Part shown: positions 33,765-43,219 of the stretch, one piece after another
Layout of the letters: each line of letters begins with the position of its first letter
How positions within the stretch are numbered: the first letter of the stretch is position 1
Assembly (NCBI RefSeq): GCF_026735165.1
Contig: NZ_JAPQES010000001.1
Coordinates: 868,001 to 932,000, forward strand
Reading direction: 5' to 3'
DNA length: 64,000 bases
Source: Clostridium ganghwense
GTDB taxonomy: Bacteria > Bacillota > Clostridia > Clostridiales > Clostridiaceae
Program-made: the position numbers and the translations under genes
Notes under the pieces: generated by a model
The model's database searches: none
Told to the model about the DNA's origin: nothing
Seen by the model: only the letters and a program-made list of their open reading frames with translations

Positions 33765-36013
33765 TCTTCATCCTCTCCAATTAAACTATCATTAGAATCA
33801 ACAATTTCATCTTCTAAAATATTTAATATTCTCCATTTTAGTGCAGAATATCTTTCAAAACTTCTATTATTGTTAATCATAAAATGAATAGCTTTTGGAA
33901 GCCCTACCAAAACCACCATTTGCTTTGCTCTAGTTATACCTGTATAAAACAAATTTTTGTTCATAAGTAGTGGAGGTCCCATAAACATAGGCATAATAAC
34001 TACCGGAAACTCACTTCCTTGACTCTTATGTACTGTCATAGCGTATGCCAATTCAAGTTCATCTAAATACATATCCTCATAAACAATCTTTCTTTCTTCA
34101 TCAAATATAACAGTAATCTTATCTTCTTCTACTTCGCCAACATATCCTATGTCACCATTGAATACTCCAAGTCCTTCATTCTCACCTTCGCCTTCTATTC
34201 TAGTCCATTTCAAGTTATAATTATTCTTAGTTTGCATTACCTTATCTCCTACTCTAAAAATAATATCCTTGAATTCTTTTTCATTTTTTTCCTTACTCTT
34301 TGGATTTAATACTTCTTGAAGTCTGGTATTTAAATTAGCTATCCCTAGTGATCCTTTTCTCATAGGAGATAATATCTGTATATCTTTAACCTTATTCCAC
34401 TTCTTATTAAACTTAGGCAATCTTTTGTGAATAAGTTCCAATAAAGTATCTACTATTTTTTCTCCATCTTCACAATTTAAAAAATAAAAATCTTTATTCT
34501 TTTTATTCAAAATAGGCATTTCTCCATTGTTAATTTTATGTGCATTAACCACAATCATACTTTCTTCTGCCTGTCTAAATATATCCTTCAACCTTACAAC
34601 TTTAACACATTTACTCTCTATTAAATCTCTTAGTACATTTCCTGGTCCTACAGAAGGAAGTTGGTCTGCATCTCCAACTATAATAAGTCTTGTACCCATA
34701 GGTATAGCCTTTAAAAGATTATTCATTAGTAGAATATCTATCATTGATGCTTCATCAATTATTAAAACATCGCATTGCAGCGGAGATTCTTCACTTCTTA
34801 AAAAGTCCCTCCCCTCTTCGTCATTAACTCCTAACTCTAATAATCTATGAATTGTTTTGGATTCTCTTCCTGTAGCTTCACTCATTCTTTTTGCAGCACG
34901 TCCTGTTGGTGCTGCCATGAAAACCGTCATTGAAGCCGCTTCAAATATTTCTGTTATACATTTAATTATAGTTGTCTTTCCTGTACCAGGTCCTCCAGTT
35001 ATAATTTCAATTCCATTTTCAAAAGCCCCCTTAATTGCTTCCACTTGTATTTCTGCAAACTTTATATTATTCTCTTTTTCAAACTGATGTATTTCTTTAC
35101 TTACATCAATTTTAACAGCATCATAACCACTAGTTGTAAGAGTTAATGTCTTACTAGCAACTGACAATTCACAATAATAATACGGCATAGTAAAGACACA
35201 TTCTTCTCCTTTAATTACTTCTACTTTTAATGTTCCATTTAACATAGACTCTTGTAAATTCTTTTCAATAACTTCTTTATTTACTCCAAGTATACTTTTA
35301 GCTTGCTTTAATAATTGTTCTAAAGGCATATAGGTATTCCCCATACCACAAAATTGATTTACTATATATCTTATGCCACATTGTATTCTAAATGGAGAAT
35401 CTTTTTCTATACCTAAACTTCTTGCAATTTTATCAGCAGTTTTAAATCCTATCCCAGCTATTTCATCTGTTAATGCATAAGGGTTTTCCTTAACTACATT
35501 TATAGAATTCACTCCATATCTTTTATGTATTTTCACACATTGCTTTACAGTTACTCCATAAGTTTGAAGAAAAACCATTATATTTCTTATTTCTCTCTGT
35601 TTGGAATAAGCCTTTGAAATAGTCTCTATTTTTTTAGTTCCAATACCATCTATCTCTTTCAATCTCTCAATATCGTTATCAAGTATATCCAAAGTTTCTT
35701 CACCAAACTGAGCTACAATTTTTTTTGCAGTAACTGGTCCTATACCTGATATTACTCCAGAAGATAAATATTTTTCAATTCCATCAAGAGAATTTGGAAC
35801 AACTTCTTCACAAGCTTTAACCTTAAACTGTTGTCCAAATTGAGGATGAATAACCCATTCTCCAAGTAATTTTAAATTTTGTCCTTCCATAATATAAGGT
35901 ATACATCCCGTTATGGTTATTTTATGCTTTTTTTCTTTTATATGTGCAACAACATAGCCATTATCTTCATTTTGGAAAATTATATCTTCCACTGTTCCTT
36001 GTATCTCAGTCAT
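33761..36013 (-). CDS. recD2: RecD2 5'-3' DNA helicase
   Basis: Predicted 750 aa; the start at 36013 has AGGAG 8 bp upstream. N-terminal OB-like and helix-hairpin-helix region (VISGIGPVTAKKIVAQFGEE, GIGTKKIE, GIGFKTADKIA), then RecA-type motor with Walker A GGPGTGKTTIIK, Walker B VLIIDEASMID, and C-terminal UvrD-like motif AYAMTVHKSQGSEFPVV. The family acts in DNA repair and replication-fork upkeep without RecBC. It begins a three-gene operon with the two ComF-like genes. Confidence 0.96.
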   Translation of the reverse strand: MTEIQGTVEDIIFQNEDNGYVVAHIKEKKHKITITGCIPYIMEGQNLKLLGEWVIHPQFGQQFKVKACEEVVPNSLDGIEKYLSSGVISGIGPVTAKKIVAQFGEETLDILDNDIERLKEIDGIGTKKIETISKAYSKQREIRNIMVFLQTYGVTVKQCVKIHKRYGVNSINVVKENPYALTDEIAGIGFKTADKIARSLGIEKDSPFRIQCGIRYIVNQFCGMGNTYMPLEQLLKQAKSILGVNKEVIEKNLQESMLNGTLKVEVIKGEECVFTMPYYYCELSVASKTLTLTTSGYDAVKIDVSKEIHQFEKENNIKFAEIQVEAIKGAFENGIEIITGGPGTGKTTIIKCITEIFEAASMTVFMAAPTGRAAKRMSEATGRESKTIHRLLELGVNDEEGRDFLRSEESPLQCDVLIIDEASMIDILLMNNLLKAIPMGTRLIIVGDADQLPSVGPGNVLRDLIESKCVKVVRLKDIFRQAEESMIVVNAHKINNGEMPILNKKNKDFYFLNCEDGEKIVDTLLELIHKRLPKFNKKWNKVKDIQILSPMRKGSLGIANLNTRLQEVLNPKSKEKNEKEFKDIIFRVGDKVMQTKNNYNLKWTRIEGEGENEGLGVFNGDIGYVGEVEEDKITVIFDEERKIVYEDMYLDELELAYAMTVHKSQGSEFPVVIMPMFMGPPLLMNKNLFYTGITRAKQMVVLVGLPKAIHFMINNNRSFERYSALKWRILNILEDEIVDSNDSLIGEDEE

Positions 36014-36164
36014 AAAATCGCTCCTAAAATTCATTTACTTCTATTAATTATAATGTAATTACTTACTATTTCTCAACTATTCTATAACAATTATTATTTT
36101 TGACATAAGTAATCTTTAATAAACAATATCAAAAGTTTAGTTTCTGCATAAATTTATAAAACAA

Positions 36165-36208
36165 AAATAAAGGACTAATGCTCTTTTTATCTACATTAGC
36201 CCTTTATT
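36165..36208 (-). terminator. Terminator of metK
   Basis: AAATAAAGGACTAATG pairs with CATTAGCCCTTTATTT over a 12-nt loop, 58 bp past metK; T-run on both strands. Confidence 0.85.
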
Positions 36209-36265
36209 TTTATAAACTATAACATCAAACCATAGTTAGTCTTTTAAATTGTATATAAATTTTTT

Positions 36266-37441
36266 TTATAAAAGTTTTTTAATCTCTTCAACTTTATCTA
36301 AGTTTTCCCATGGAAGCTCTACATCTGTTCTTCCGAAGTGACCATAAGCTGCTGTCTTTTTGTATATAGGTCTTCTTAAATCTAAGTCTCTAATTATAGC
36401 ACCAGGTCTTAAATCAAATACCTTATTAACAATTTCAACTATTTTATCATTAGCAATTTTTCCAGTTCCAAATGTATTTACTAAAAGAGAAACTGGTTTT
36501 GCAACACCTATTGCATAAGCAAGACCTATTTCAAGCTTATCTGCAACACCTGCTGCTACTAAGTTTTTAGCAACCCATCTTGCAGCATAAGCAGCTGATC
36601 TATCTACCTTTGTTGGATCTTTTCCTGAGAAAGCACCACCACCGTGTCTACCTGATCCACCATAAGTGTCAACTATAATTTTTCTTCCTGTAAGTCCAGC
36701 ATCTCCTTGTGGACCACCTATTACAAATCTTCCAGTAGGGTTTATGTAATATTTAGTTTCTTCATCTAACCATTCACTTGGTATCACTGCTTTTATTACA
36801 TGTTCCATTAAATCCTTTTGAATTTGTTCTTGAGTAACTTCTGGTCCATGTTGAGTAGATACAACAACAGCATCTATTCTAACAGGTTTATCATCTTCAT
36901 ATTCAACTGTAACTTGTGTTTTACCATCTGGTCTCAAATAATCTAAAGTTCCATTTTTCCTTACTTCTGTTAATCTTCTTGAAAGTTTATGAGCCATATT
37001 TATTGCAAGTGGCATATATTCTGGAGTTTCATTTGTTGCAAATCCAAACATAAGTCCTTGATCTCCAGCACCTACTGCTTCAATTTCATCTTTTTCTCCT
37101 AATTTTGATTCTAATGCTTCGTCTACTCCCATAGCTATGTCTTGTGATTGTTCATCTATAGATGTAAGCACTGAGCAAGTATCTGCATCAAATCCAAATT
37201 TAGCTCTTGTATATCCTATTTCTTTTATTGTATTTCTTACAAGCTTAGGAATATCTACATAACAATTAGTTGTTATTTCTCCTATTACCATAACCATTCC
37301 TGTAGTAACAGCTGTTTCGCAAGCAACTCTACCATTTGGGTCTTTTTCTAATATTGCATCTAATATTGAATCTGATATCTGGTCACATATTTTATCTGGA
37401 TGTCCCTCTGTAACTGATTCTGAAGTAAATAATCTTTTCAT
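36266..37441 (-). CDS. metK: S-adenosylmethionine synthase
   Basis: 391 aa enzyme making SAM from methionine and ATP. It starts [21 protein letters not shown] at 37441 after GGGAGGAGTG. An open frame continues 56 codons upstream but those codons lie in the SAM riboswitch, so they are not used. Motifs [31 protein letters not shown] and the terminal HFGR are intact. Controlled by the SAM-I riboswitch directly upstream. Confidence 0.99.
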   Translation of the reverse strand: MKRLFTSESVTEGHPDKICDQISDSILDAILEKDPNGRVACETAVTTGMVMVIGEITTNCYVDIPKLVRNTIKEIGYTRAKFGFDADTCSVLTSIDEQSQDIAMGVDEALESKLGEKDEIEAVGAGDQGLMFGFATNETPEYMPLAINMAHKLSRRLTEVRKNGTLDYLRPDGKTQVTVEYEDDKPVRIDAVVVSTQHGPEVTQEQIQKDLMEHVIKAVIPSEWLDEETKYYINPTGRFVIGGPQGDAGLTGRKIIVDTYGGSGRHGGGAFSGKDPTKVDRSAAYAARWVAKNLVAAGVADKLEIGLAYAIGVAKPVSLLVNTFGTGKIANDKIVEIVNKVFDLRPGAIIRDLDLRRPIYKKTAAYGHFGRTDVELPWENLDKVEEIKKLL

Positions 37442-37471
37442 TTTTACACTCCTCCCACAAAAATAATAAAA

Positions 37472-37492
37472 CCTCTTCTCATTGAGAAGAGG
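37472..37492 (-). terminator. SAM riboswitch terminator
   Basis: CCTCTTCTC/GAGAAGAGG stem followed on the minus strand by TTTTATTATTTTT, 30 bp before metK. The upstream segment ACTACCTCTTCTC can pair alternatively to form the antiterminator. Confidence 0.93.
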
Positions 37493-37515
37493 TAGTTTAA
37501 CATGGTTATATGATT

Positions 37516-37624
37516 TCCTTATCTTGCAGACTTTGCTCTTTGCTGCAGGAATTAGCACCTTAGTACAAGCTGTACTGGTTGCTGGGTTTCTCAGGGCCAG
37601 TCCCTCCACCTCTCTTGATAAGTA
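37516..37624 (-). ncRNA. SAM-I riboswitch (S-box)
   Basis: Minus strand contains CTTATCAAGAGAGGTGGAGG, GACTGGCCCTGAGAAACCCAG, CAACC, AAGGTGCTAATTCC and a closing GATAAGG, the conserved order of the S-box aptamer. High SAM should favour the terminator and shut metK off. Confidence 0.98.
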
Positions 37625-37662
37625 TCTTTTCTTATCTTATATTTAATTTTTAAAGCACAATA

Positions 37663-37691
37663 ATATTATCATAGTAAAATTATTGTGTCAA
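37663..37691 (-). promoter_or_regulatory. Promoter of the SAM riboswitch-metK transcript
   Basis: Minus strand TTGACA (perfect -35), 17 nt, TAATAT, about 35 bp before the aptamer. Confidence 0.7.
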
Positions 37692-37722
37692 TAAAATTCT
37701 TTATATTTGTTTATATATGAAA

Positions 37723-37745
37723 AAGACATCAATACTTGATGTCTT
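37723..37745 (-). terminator. Terminator of the six-tRNA operon
   Basis: AAGACATCAA/TTGATGTCTT stem, starting 2 bp after the last tRNA-Tyr, followed by TTTTTCAT on the minus strand. Confidence 0.88.
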
Positions 37746-37746
37746 A

Positions 37747-37831
37747 TGGTGGAGGAAGATGGATTCGAACCATCGAAACGAAACGTAACAGATTTACAGT
37801 CTGCCCCCTTTGGCCACTCGGGAACTCCTCC
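37747..37831 (-). tRNA. trnY: tRNA-Tyr (GTA), copy 3 in transcription order
   Basis: An 85-nt class II tRNA with a long variable arm and encoded CCA. Anticodon loop CTGTAAA gives GTA. The acceptor 5' strand GGAGGAG leaves a G-U pair at 7-66; the middle copy has A-U there. Confidence 0.97.
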
Positions 37832-37880
37832 ATAATTAAATTGTCATAAAATACTTTTTTTACTAATTTCATTTTATAAA

Positions 37881-37956
37881 TGGTGGGCACAACAGGGCTC
37901 GAACCTGTGACCCCCTGCTTGTAAGGCAGATGCTCTCCCAGCTGAGCTATGCGCCC
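37881..37956 (-). tRNA. trnV: tRNA-Val (TAC), second copy
   Basis: A 76-nt tRNA with acceptor GGGCGCA/TGTGCCC, anticodon loop CTTACAA giving TAC, T-arm GGTTCGAGCC and encoded CCA. It appears identical to the copy at 38097-38172. Confidence 0.97.
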
Positions 37957-37963
37957 ATTTATA

Positions 37964-38048
37964 TGGTGGAGGAAGATGGATTCGAACCATCGAAACGAAA
38001 CGTAACAGATTTACAGTCTGCCCCCTTTGGCCACTCGGGAATTCCTCC
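37964..38048 (-). tRNA. trnY: tRNA-Tyr (GTA), copy 2
   Basis: Class II, 85 nt, CCA encoded. It differs from the other two Tyr copies at acceptor position 7 (A rather than G), which makes the acceptor stem fully Watson-Crick. Confidence 0.97.
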
Positions 38049-38096
38049 ATAATTAAATTGTCATAAAACATTTTTCTACCAATTTCATTTTATAAA

Positions 38097-38172
38097 TGGT
38101 GGGCACAACAGGGCTCGAACCTGTGACCCCCTGCTTGTAAGGCAGATGCTCTCCCAGCTGAGCTATGCGCCC
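38097..38172 (-). tRNA. trnV: tRNA-Val (TAC), first copy
   Basis: A 76-nt tRNA, anticodon TAC, CCA encoded; part of the duplicated Tyr-Val unit. Confidence 0.97.
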
Positions 38173-38179
38173 ATTTATA

Positions 38180-38264
38180 TGGTGGAGGAAGATGGATTCG
38201 AACCATCGAAACGAAACGTAACAGATTTACAGTCTGCCCCCTTTGGCCACTCGGGAACTCCTCC
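38180..38264 (-). tRNA. trnY: tRNA-Tyr (GTA), copy 1
   Basis: Class II, 85 nt, CCA encoded, 7 bp from tRNA-Val upstream end and 5 bp after tRNA-Thr. Anticodon GTA. Confidence 0.97.
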
Positions 38265-38269
38265 GAAAT

Positions 38270-38345
<76 letters not shown>

Positions 38346-38661
38346 ATGTTTTACTATTTTGTTGTTTTGTTGACGTCTCTTGCCTCGCCAACGAATATTA
38401 GTATACCTAGATATATGATTCTTTTCAAATCATTCAACCTTATTCACAGCAAATCTACTCATTCATTCTTGTTTTTTCGCTTTTTTTATCTATTTTTCAC
38501 ACATATTCAATTTATTTATTCTTTTGTTTTTGTTTTCACATTCCAGTAACATACCAACACTCTGTTTTTACTTTTTTTATGTTAATTCTTCCTCTTTATT
38601 TCAGCTATCTACTATATTATAATAAATAAGAGTTAAAGCTAAAAATATATGGAGGATAACT
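38346..38661. other. Divergent intergenic region between tRNA operon and ttcA-like gene
   Basis: 316 bp. It holds the tRNA promoter at 38400-38428 and a -10-like TATAAT (38618-38623) upstream of the TtcA-family gene. A T-rich stretch at 38460-38530 on the plus strand codes for nothing convincing. Confidence 0.6.
38400..38428 (-). promoter_or_regulatory. Promoter of the tRNA operon
   Basis: Minus strand TTGAAA, 17 nt, TATACT, ending 55 bp before tRNA-Thr. Confidence 0.65.
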
Positions 38662-39387
38662 ATGCAAAAACTATTAAGTAGATTTCGTAAAGCTGTAACT
38701 GATTTTAATCTCATTCAATCAGGTGATAAAATAGCAGTAGGATTATCAGGTGGTAAAGATAGCATAACTTTATTACAATTATTAGCTGCTTATAAAAGAT
38801 TCTCCCCAGAACCTTTCGAATTAATTGCAATAACCATTGACCCAGGATCCGGAGCGAATTTTAACGATATGATTGAAATGTGTAAAGATTTAAATGTACC
38901 ATATTATCTATTCAAAACACGCATACAAGAAATAGTTTTCGACATCAGAAAAGAAAAAAATCCTTGTTCACTGTGTGCTAATTTAAGAAGAGGTTCTTTA
39001 AATGATCATGCAAAAAAATTAGGCTGTAATAAAATTGCCTTAGGTCATCATAAAAATGATGCTATCGAAACTCTTTTATTATCCATGTTTTATGAAGGTA
39101 GAATAAATACATTTCTTCCTAAAACTTATTTAGATAGATCTGATATAACAATAATTAGACCTATGATTTATATAGACGAACAACAAGTAATAACCCTTGC
39201 TGAAAAATATAAATTTCCTATAGTAGTTAGCGAATGTCCCGCAAACGGATTTACCAAAAGGGAATATATGAAAAATCTAACTTATAAACTTGAAGAAGAT
39301 ATTCCTGGACTAAAAAATAATTTATTGAACTCATTATCAAACACAGAACAATTAAATATTTGGTTTAAAGAAAACAAAGAGAGTTAA
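38662..39387 (+). CDS. TtcA-family PP-loop ATPase (tRNA thiolation-type)
   Basis: 241 aa. The ATP-pyrophosphatase P-loop GLSGGKDSITLL is at residues 28-39. A CxxC pair (PCSLCANLRRG) and a later single cysteine in SECPANGFTKRE match the cysteine set of TtcA/TtuA enzymes that hold an Fe-S cluster and thiolate tRNA bases. The family makes 2-thiocytidine at position 32 in E. coli. The Firmicute members are less studied, so the exact tRNA position is open. The gene lies next to a tRNA operon on the opposite strand. GGAGG precedes the start. Confidence 0.88.
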   Translation: MQKLLSRFRKAVTDFNLIQSGDKIAVGLSGGKDSITLLQLLAAYKRFSPEPFELIAITIDPGSGANFNDMIEMCKDLNVPYYLFKTRIQEIVFDIRKEKNPCSLCANLRRGSLNDHAKKLGCNKIALGHHKNDAIETLLLSMFYEGRINTFLPKTYLDRSDITIIRPMIYIDEQQVITLAEKYKFPIVVSECPANGFTKREYMKNLTYKLEEDIPGLKNNLLNSLSNTEQLNIWFKENKES

Positions 39388-39403
39388 CCCCTTGTTAACT
39401 CTC
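39379..39403. terminator. Bidirectional terminator
   Basis: GAGAGTTAAC/GTTAACTCTC stem over the ttcA-like stop codon, followed by TTTTTC on the plus strand. Confidence 0.85.
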
Positions 39404-40075
39404 TTTTTCAATAGCTTCCATATTAATATATTCATATAAGATATCCTTGAGTTTTTCATAATCCTTCTCTGATAATCTTTCTTTTGCTAGCATTAATGCG
39501 TCCTTTACACCTTCTTCTGCATCAGGACAATATAAATCTTTTTTTATTCTTCCAAAATCAAAAGGTGAAAGTTTACTTGCCATGAAAAAAAGCTTTTGCT
39601 TGTCTCTGAAGGATAATTCTTTTTTTATTACATCAGTTGATACTTTAAAAACAGGAAGCTCCTTTTGATCAACTTTTTTATATTCATTTTCATTACAAGT
39701 ATATTCATATTTTTCGCTATTTTCACACGTTTCATTTATACTTATCTCTTTAGATTTATCAACTTTAATATGATTTTTATTCAAGTTATTATTGGATTCT
39801 AAGTTATTATTGCTTTCATCCTCATTATCATTATCATAATCTTTTTTTATATCATTTTTTTGCATATTACTTATATCTTTTTCAAATTTAGAACTATCAT
39901 CACTACTTTTTTTATCATAATTTGATGACATGTTTTTTAAATTATTATTTTTATATAGCATAATATAACTTTTATTAATAAATTTAGGATTTTCCTCTTG
40001 ATTAATTAATAACATTACACATACAGAAATCATAGTACACAAAATAACAATAACAGATAGACTTTTGTTATTCAT
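39395..40075 (-). CDS. Unknown membrane-anchored protein with acidic Asn/Asp-rich linker
   Basis: 226 aa. One N-terminal membrane helix (about 7-24), then a low-complexity stretch of Asn, Asp, Lys and Ser (about 45-105), then a compact C-terminal region (about 140-226) beginning LPVFKVSTDVIKKELSFRDK and rich in helix formers (KLSPFDFGRIKKDL; AKERLSEKDYEKLKDILYEY). The C-terminal region would lie outside the membrane on a flexible tether. I do not recognise a named family. It is a single gene between ttcA-like and yyaC genes, close to several sporulation genes. Confidence 0.65.
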   Translation of the reverse strand: MNNKSLSVIVILCTMISVCVMLLINQEENPKFINKSYIMLYKNNNLKNMSSNYDKKSSDDSSKFEKDISNMQKNDIKKDYDNDNEDESNNNLESNNNLNKNHIKVDKSKEISINETCENSEKYEYTCNENEYKKVDQKELPVFKVSTDVIKKELSFRDKQKLFFMASKLSPFDFGRIKKDLYCPDAEEGVKDALMLAKERLSEKDYEKLKDILYEYINMEAIEKES

Positions 40076-40183
40076 AAATTCCCTCCTCTATTGTGTAATT
40101 ATTCCATTTTTCATTTTTTTTATTCTTTTATTTCATATTGTTAACGGAATTTTCATATAAATTACCAAGGAGGTGTAATTCTA

Positions 40184-40738
40184 TTGAATAAAGTAAAAGT
40201 CCACTATAAAAATAATTTATCTTATTATAAAATTGCTTATTTTTTAAAGGATTTCATTAATGCAAATTCAATAATAATTTGTATTGGTACAGATAGATGT
40301 ATAGGTGATTGTCTAGGACCTTTAGTAGGAACATTATTAAAAACTGAAAACTTTCCTTTGAATGTATACGGAACTATTTCAGAACCTATACACGCTTTAA
40401 ATATAGATAATAAACTACAAGAAATAAAAAAATTACATCCAGCCTCCAATATCATAGGTATAGATGCATGCTTAGGTGATAATAAAAATATAGGAGAAAT
40501 ACAAGCTAGAGACTATCCAATACATCCTGGTAAAGGAGTTGGAAAATTGCTTCCTGATGTAGGCGAAACCTCTATAATAGGTATTGTTGACTCAAGTGAT
40601 AATAATGAACTCTTTACAAATAGAAATATTCGACTTAACTTAATTTTAAGTATGGCTAAAGTTATTTCTCATGCCTTAATTCATTCTTATTATCTTTCTT
40701 GCTTAAATGATAAGGATAAATATACTTCTATTTATTAA
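40184..40738 (+). CDS. yyaC: YyaC-family spore protein (DUF1256)
   Basis: 184 aa, starting at a TTG that lies 8 bp after AAGGAGGTG. It has the family segments CIGTDRCIGDCLGPLVGT, IGIDACLG and a VGKLLPDVGE block. YyaC resembles the germination protease fold and is made in sporulating cells; no defined substrate is known to me. It sits opposite the unknown 226-aa gene and before mbl. Confidence 0.88.
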   Translation: MNKVKVHYKNNLSYYKIAYFLKDFINANSIIICIGTDRCIGDCLGPLVGTLLKTENFPLNVYGTISEPIHALNIDNKLQEIKKLHPASNIIGIDACLGDNKNIGEIQARDYPIHPGKGVGKLLPDVGETSIIGIVDSSDNNELFTNRNIRLNLILSMAKVISHALIHSYYLSCLNDKDKYTSIY

Positions 40739-40743
40739 ACAAA

Positions 40744-40772
40744 AGCTCTATAATTTTAAAAATTATAGAGCT
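40744..40772. terminator. Bidirectional terminator
   Basis: AGCTCTATAATTTT perfect palindrome between yyaC (plus) and mbl (minus). Confidence 0.85.
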
Positions 40773-40803
40773 GAGAATTTTATAAATAAATTTTAATATT
40801 TAA

Positions 40804-41835
40804 TTATTCTATTAAATTAATATCTTGTCCTTTATATGATGCATCTATCTTATCCAAAAAGCTCAAAACATCTCCTGTTCCCAGTGCAACAGAAGAAATA
40901 GAGTCTTCAGCAACATATACAGGTACTTTTGTAACCTCTGTTATAAGTTTGTCTAACCCATTTAATAATGATCCACCACCTGTCATAACTATACCTTTAT
41001 CAGCTATATCTGCTGCAAGTTCTGGTGGTGTCTTTTCTAATACTGAGTGAGTGCATTCTGCAATAGCATTTACAGCTTCACTTAAAGCTTCTCTCATCTC
41101 TTCTGAGGAAACACTTATATTTTTAGGAAGACCAGTTATTAAATCTCGTCCTCTTATTTCCATACTTATATTCTCTTCTCTCTTATATGCAGAACCAATA
41201 TTTATTTTTAGTGCTTCTGCTGTTCTTTCTCCGATCATGAGCTTATGTTTTTTTCTTATATATTTTATAATTGATTCATCAAAATTATCTCCAGCAACTT
41301 TAATTGAACTTCTTACAACCATGCCCCCCAAAGAAATAACCGCAATATCAGTGGTTCCTCCACCAATATCAATAACCATATTACCACTTGCTTTTGTTAT
41401 ATCTAATCCTGACCCAATAGCTGCTGCTAATGGTTCTTCTATTAAGAATACTTTTTTCGCTCCTGCATTAACTGCTGCATCCTTTACAGCTCTCTTTTCA
41501 ACTTCTGTAGCTTCACATGGAACACAAACAACAACTCTTGGTGCTCCTACTCTTTTATTACCACAAGCTTTTCTTATGAAATGCTTTAACATTTTTTCTG
41601 TAATATCATAATCAGAAATTACCCCATCCCTTAATGGACGAATTGCAACTATATTGCCAGGAGTCCTTCCTATCATTTGTCTAGCTTCTTCACCTACAGC
41701 TAAAACTTTATTAGAATTTCTATCTATAGCAACAACTGAAGGCTCCTTTAAAACAATCCCTTTTCCTTTAATGTAAACCAACACTGTAGCGGTACCCAAA
41801 TCTATTCCCATATCTGTGCTCATTTTAAAAAACAT
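40804..41835 (-). CDS. mbl: MreB/Mbl-type bacterial actin
   Basis: Predicted 343 aa, starting MFFKMSTDMGIDLGTATVLVY at 41835 after AGGAGTG; an 18-codon upstream extension lacks a site. Actin-fold motifs: phosphate 1 DMGIDLGTATV, phosphate 2 VIDIGGGTTDIAVI, adenosine site IVMTGGGSLLNGL. It guides cell-wall synthesis along the cell side. Position just after spoIIID equals that of mbl in B. subtilis, which is why mbl is preferred over mreB. Confidence 0.93.
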   Translation of the reverse strand: MFFKMSTDMGIDLGTATVLVYIKGKGIVLKEPSVVAIDRNSNKVLAVGEEARQMIGRTPGNIVAIRPLRDGVISDYDITEKMLKHFIRKACGNKRVGAPRVVVCVPCEATEVEKRAVKDAAVNAGAKKVFLIEEPLAAAIGSGLDITKASGNMVIDIGGGTTDIAVISLGGMVVRSSIKVAGDNFDESIIKYIRKKHKLMIGERTAEALKINIGSAYKREENISMEIRGRDLITGLPKNISVSSEEMREALSEAVNAIAECTHSVLEKTPPELAADIADKGIVMTGGGSLLNGLDKLITEVTKVPVYVAEDSISSVALGTGDVLSFLDKIDASYKGQDINLIE

Positions 41836-41966
41836 TCCTATTTTCACTCCTGCTCTTTTGTATATTATCTTTATACATTTACCTATCATTTATTATAAAC
41901 GTTTATGCCTCTTTATTCTATAGTTTTACAAAAAAATACCTTTTTTTTTTATGAAATAGGAATATT

Positions 41967-42221
41967 CTAACCTTCTAAAGTTTTGTATTTCATCTTTGTT
42001 GCTTTTCCACCTCTAATATGTCGTTCTGATTTGTTTAAATCTAAAACATCTTTCGCTTCCTTGGCTACTTGAGGATTTATTTTAGGTAACCTTTCTGTCA
42101 TATCTTTGTGTATTGTGCTTTTACTTACTCCAAAAACCTTTGCTGTTTTTCTTATAGTAGCTTTGGATTCTATAATATACTTTGCAACTTCAATAACCCT
42201 TTCCTCAATGTAATCTTTCAA
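41967..42221 (-). CDS. spoIIID: Sporulation transcription regulator SpoIIID
   Basis: 84 aa DNA-binding protein for mother-cell genes during sporulation. TTG start with AAGGAGG 7 bp upstream. It shows the helix-turn-helix IRKTAKVFGVSKSTIHKDMTERL and the basic C-terminal tail RHIRGGKATKMKYK. Length and sequence fit the family closely. Confidence 0.98.
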   Translation of the reverse strand: MKDYIEERVIEVAKYIIESKATIRKTAKVFGVSKSTIHKDMTERLPKINPQVAKEAKDVLDLNKSERHIRGGKATKMKYKTLEG

Positions 42222-42293
42222 AGCGCTACCTCCTTAACCTTATATATTTATAAATATGCAATTACTGCATTTTAAATTACTATTCTATTATTT

Positions 42294-42325
42294 AGCCATT
42301 TTCCGAATAATATCAGAAAATGGCT
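42294..42325 (-). terminator. Terminator of spoIIQ
   Basis: AGCCATTTTC/GAAAATGGCT stem, 14 bp past spoIIQ; weak T-run on the minus strand. Confidence 0.7.
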
Positions 42326-42338
42326 ATTAACTTAAAAT

Positions 42339-43112
42339 CTAATATTTAATATACTTTCCAGGATTTTCACTTGTAGCTTGAGCCTCTCCTTTTGAACCCT
42401 TAAGAACCTCAAAATGTAAAAATTCTTTTCCATATTTCTCATTAGAACCTCTTACAGTTGTTGTACCTATCTTGCCTATTTCTTTTCCTTGAGTAACTTT
42501 ATCACCTTTTTTTACTTTTATATTTTTATCCAAATTAGCGTAGACAGTTCTCATACCATATTCAGGATGATACATAACAACAGTTATTCCAAACGCTCCA
42601 TTTTCTACTGATTTAACTTCTCCATCTGCTACAGCTTTTACCGGTGTTCCAACTTTAGCTTTTACATTTATCCCAAAATGTGGTCTGTCTGTTCCTGAAG
42701 TATCCCAATGTACAGGTGTCACTGAGTATTTCATAACAACTTTTCCTTCTACAGGTTTTACAAATTTAGGAGTTTTGGTTTTAGAAACGGCCACTCCTTT
42801 GCTTCCATTAGTTACAGGTTCTATTGCTGTATTTCTTGATATTGTTTTACTTTTTGTTTCATTTTTAACCTGCATTGCATTGTTATAGATTTCTTTTTTA
42901 CTCTCTTCTTTTAAAGCTTTTGCAATATCATTTTCATCTTTAATATCAGCTTTTTGAACCTGTGATGTTTGTGGTTTATTCATAGCCTTCTTATTATTTT
43001 TAGTTGTTAACGCTGCAACTACAGCGACTATACACAAACACACAAATAGTACTACATAAAAACCCTCCTTTTCGAAAAATGATGATTTCTTATTATTGTC
43101 TTTGTTTTCCAT
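42339..43112 (-). CDS. spoIIQ: SpoIIQ-type M23 peptidase-like sporulation protein
   Basis: Predicted 257 aa; start at 43112 after AGGAGGTG. One N-terminal membrane helix (about 19-38), a linker, and a C-terminal M23/LytM domain from PVEGKVVMKYS to the end. The zinc ligand positions are seen as HFGINVKA (with H preserved), and HFEVLKG near the end. In clostridia, unlike B. subtilis, SpoIIQ often keeps the metal site. The protein joins the engulfment zipper and feeding channel with SpoIIIAH. Confidence 0.93.
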   Translation of the reverse strand: MENKDNNKKSSFFEKEGFYVVLFVCLCIVAVVAALTTKNNKKAMNKPQTSQVQKADIKDENDIAKALKEESKKEIYNNAMQVKNETKSKTISRNTAIEPVTNGSKGVAVSKTKTPKFVKPVEGKVVMKYSVTPVHWDTSGTDRPHFGINVKAKVGTPVKAVADGEVKSVENGAFGITVVMYHPEYGMRTVYANLDKNIKVKKGDKVTQGKEIGKIGTTTVRGSNEKYGKEFLHFEVLKGSKGEAQATSENPGKYIKY

Positions 43113-43219
43113 AAAAACACCTCCTGTTTGTAGTTTGTCCTTTAGCCTATAAAAAATACATAAATTTTCAAAAAACTTTTCCTTTTTTTTCATCGATTTT
43201 TGACAAATTTACGCATAAA

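Noticed and set aside
37442-37609. 56-codon upstream extension of metK
   Set aside because: The bases form the SAM-I riboswitch and its terminator, and the true start has a proper ribosome site.
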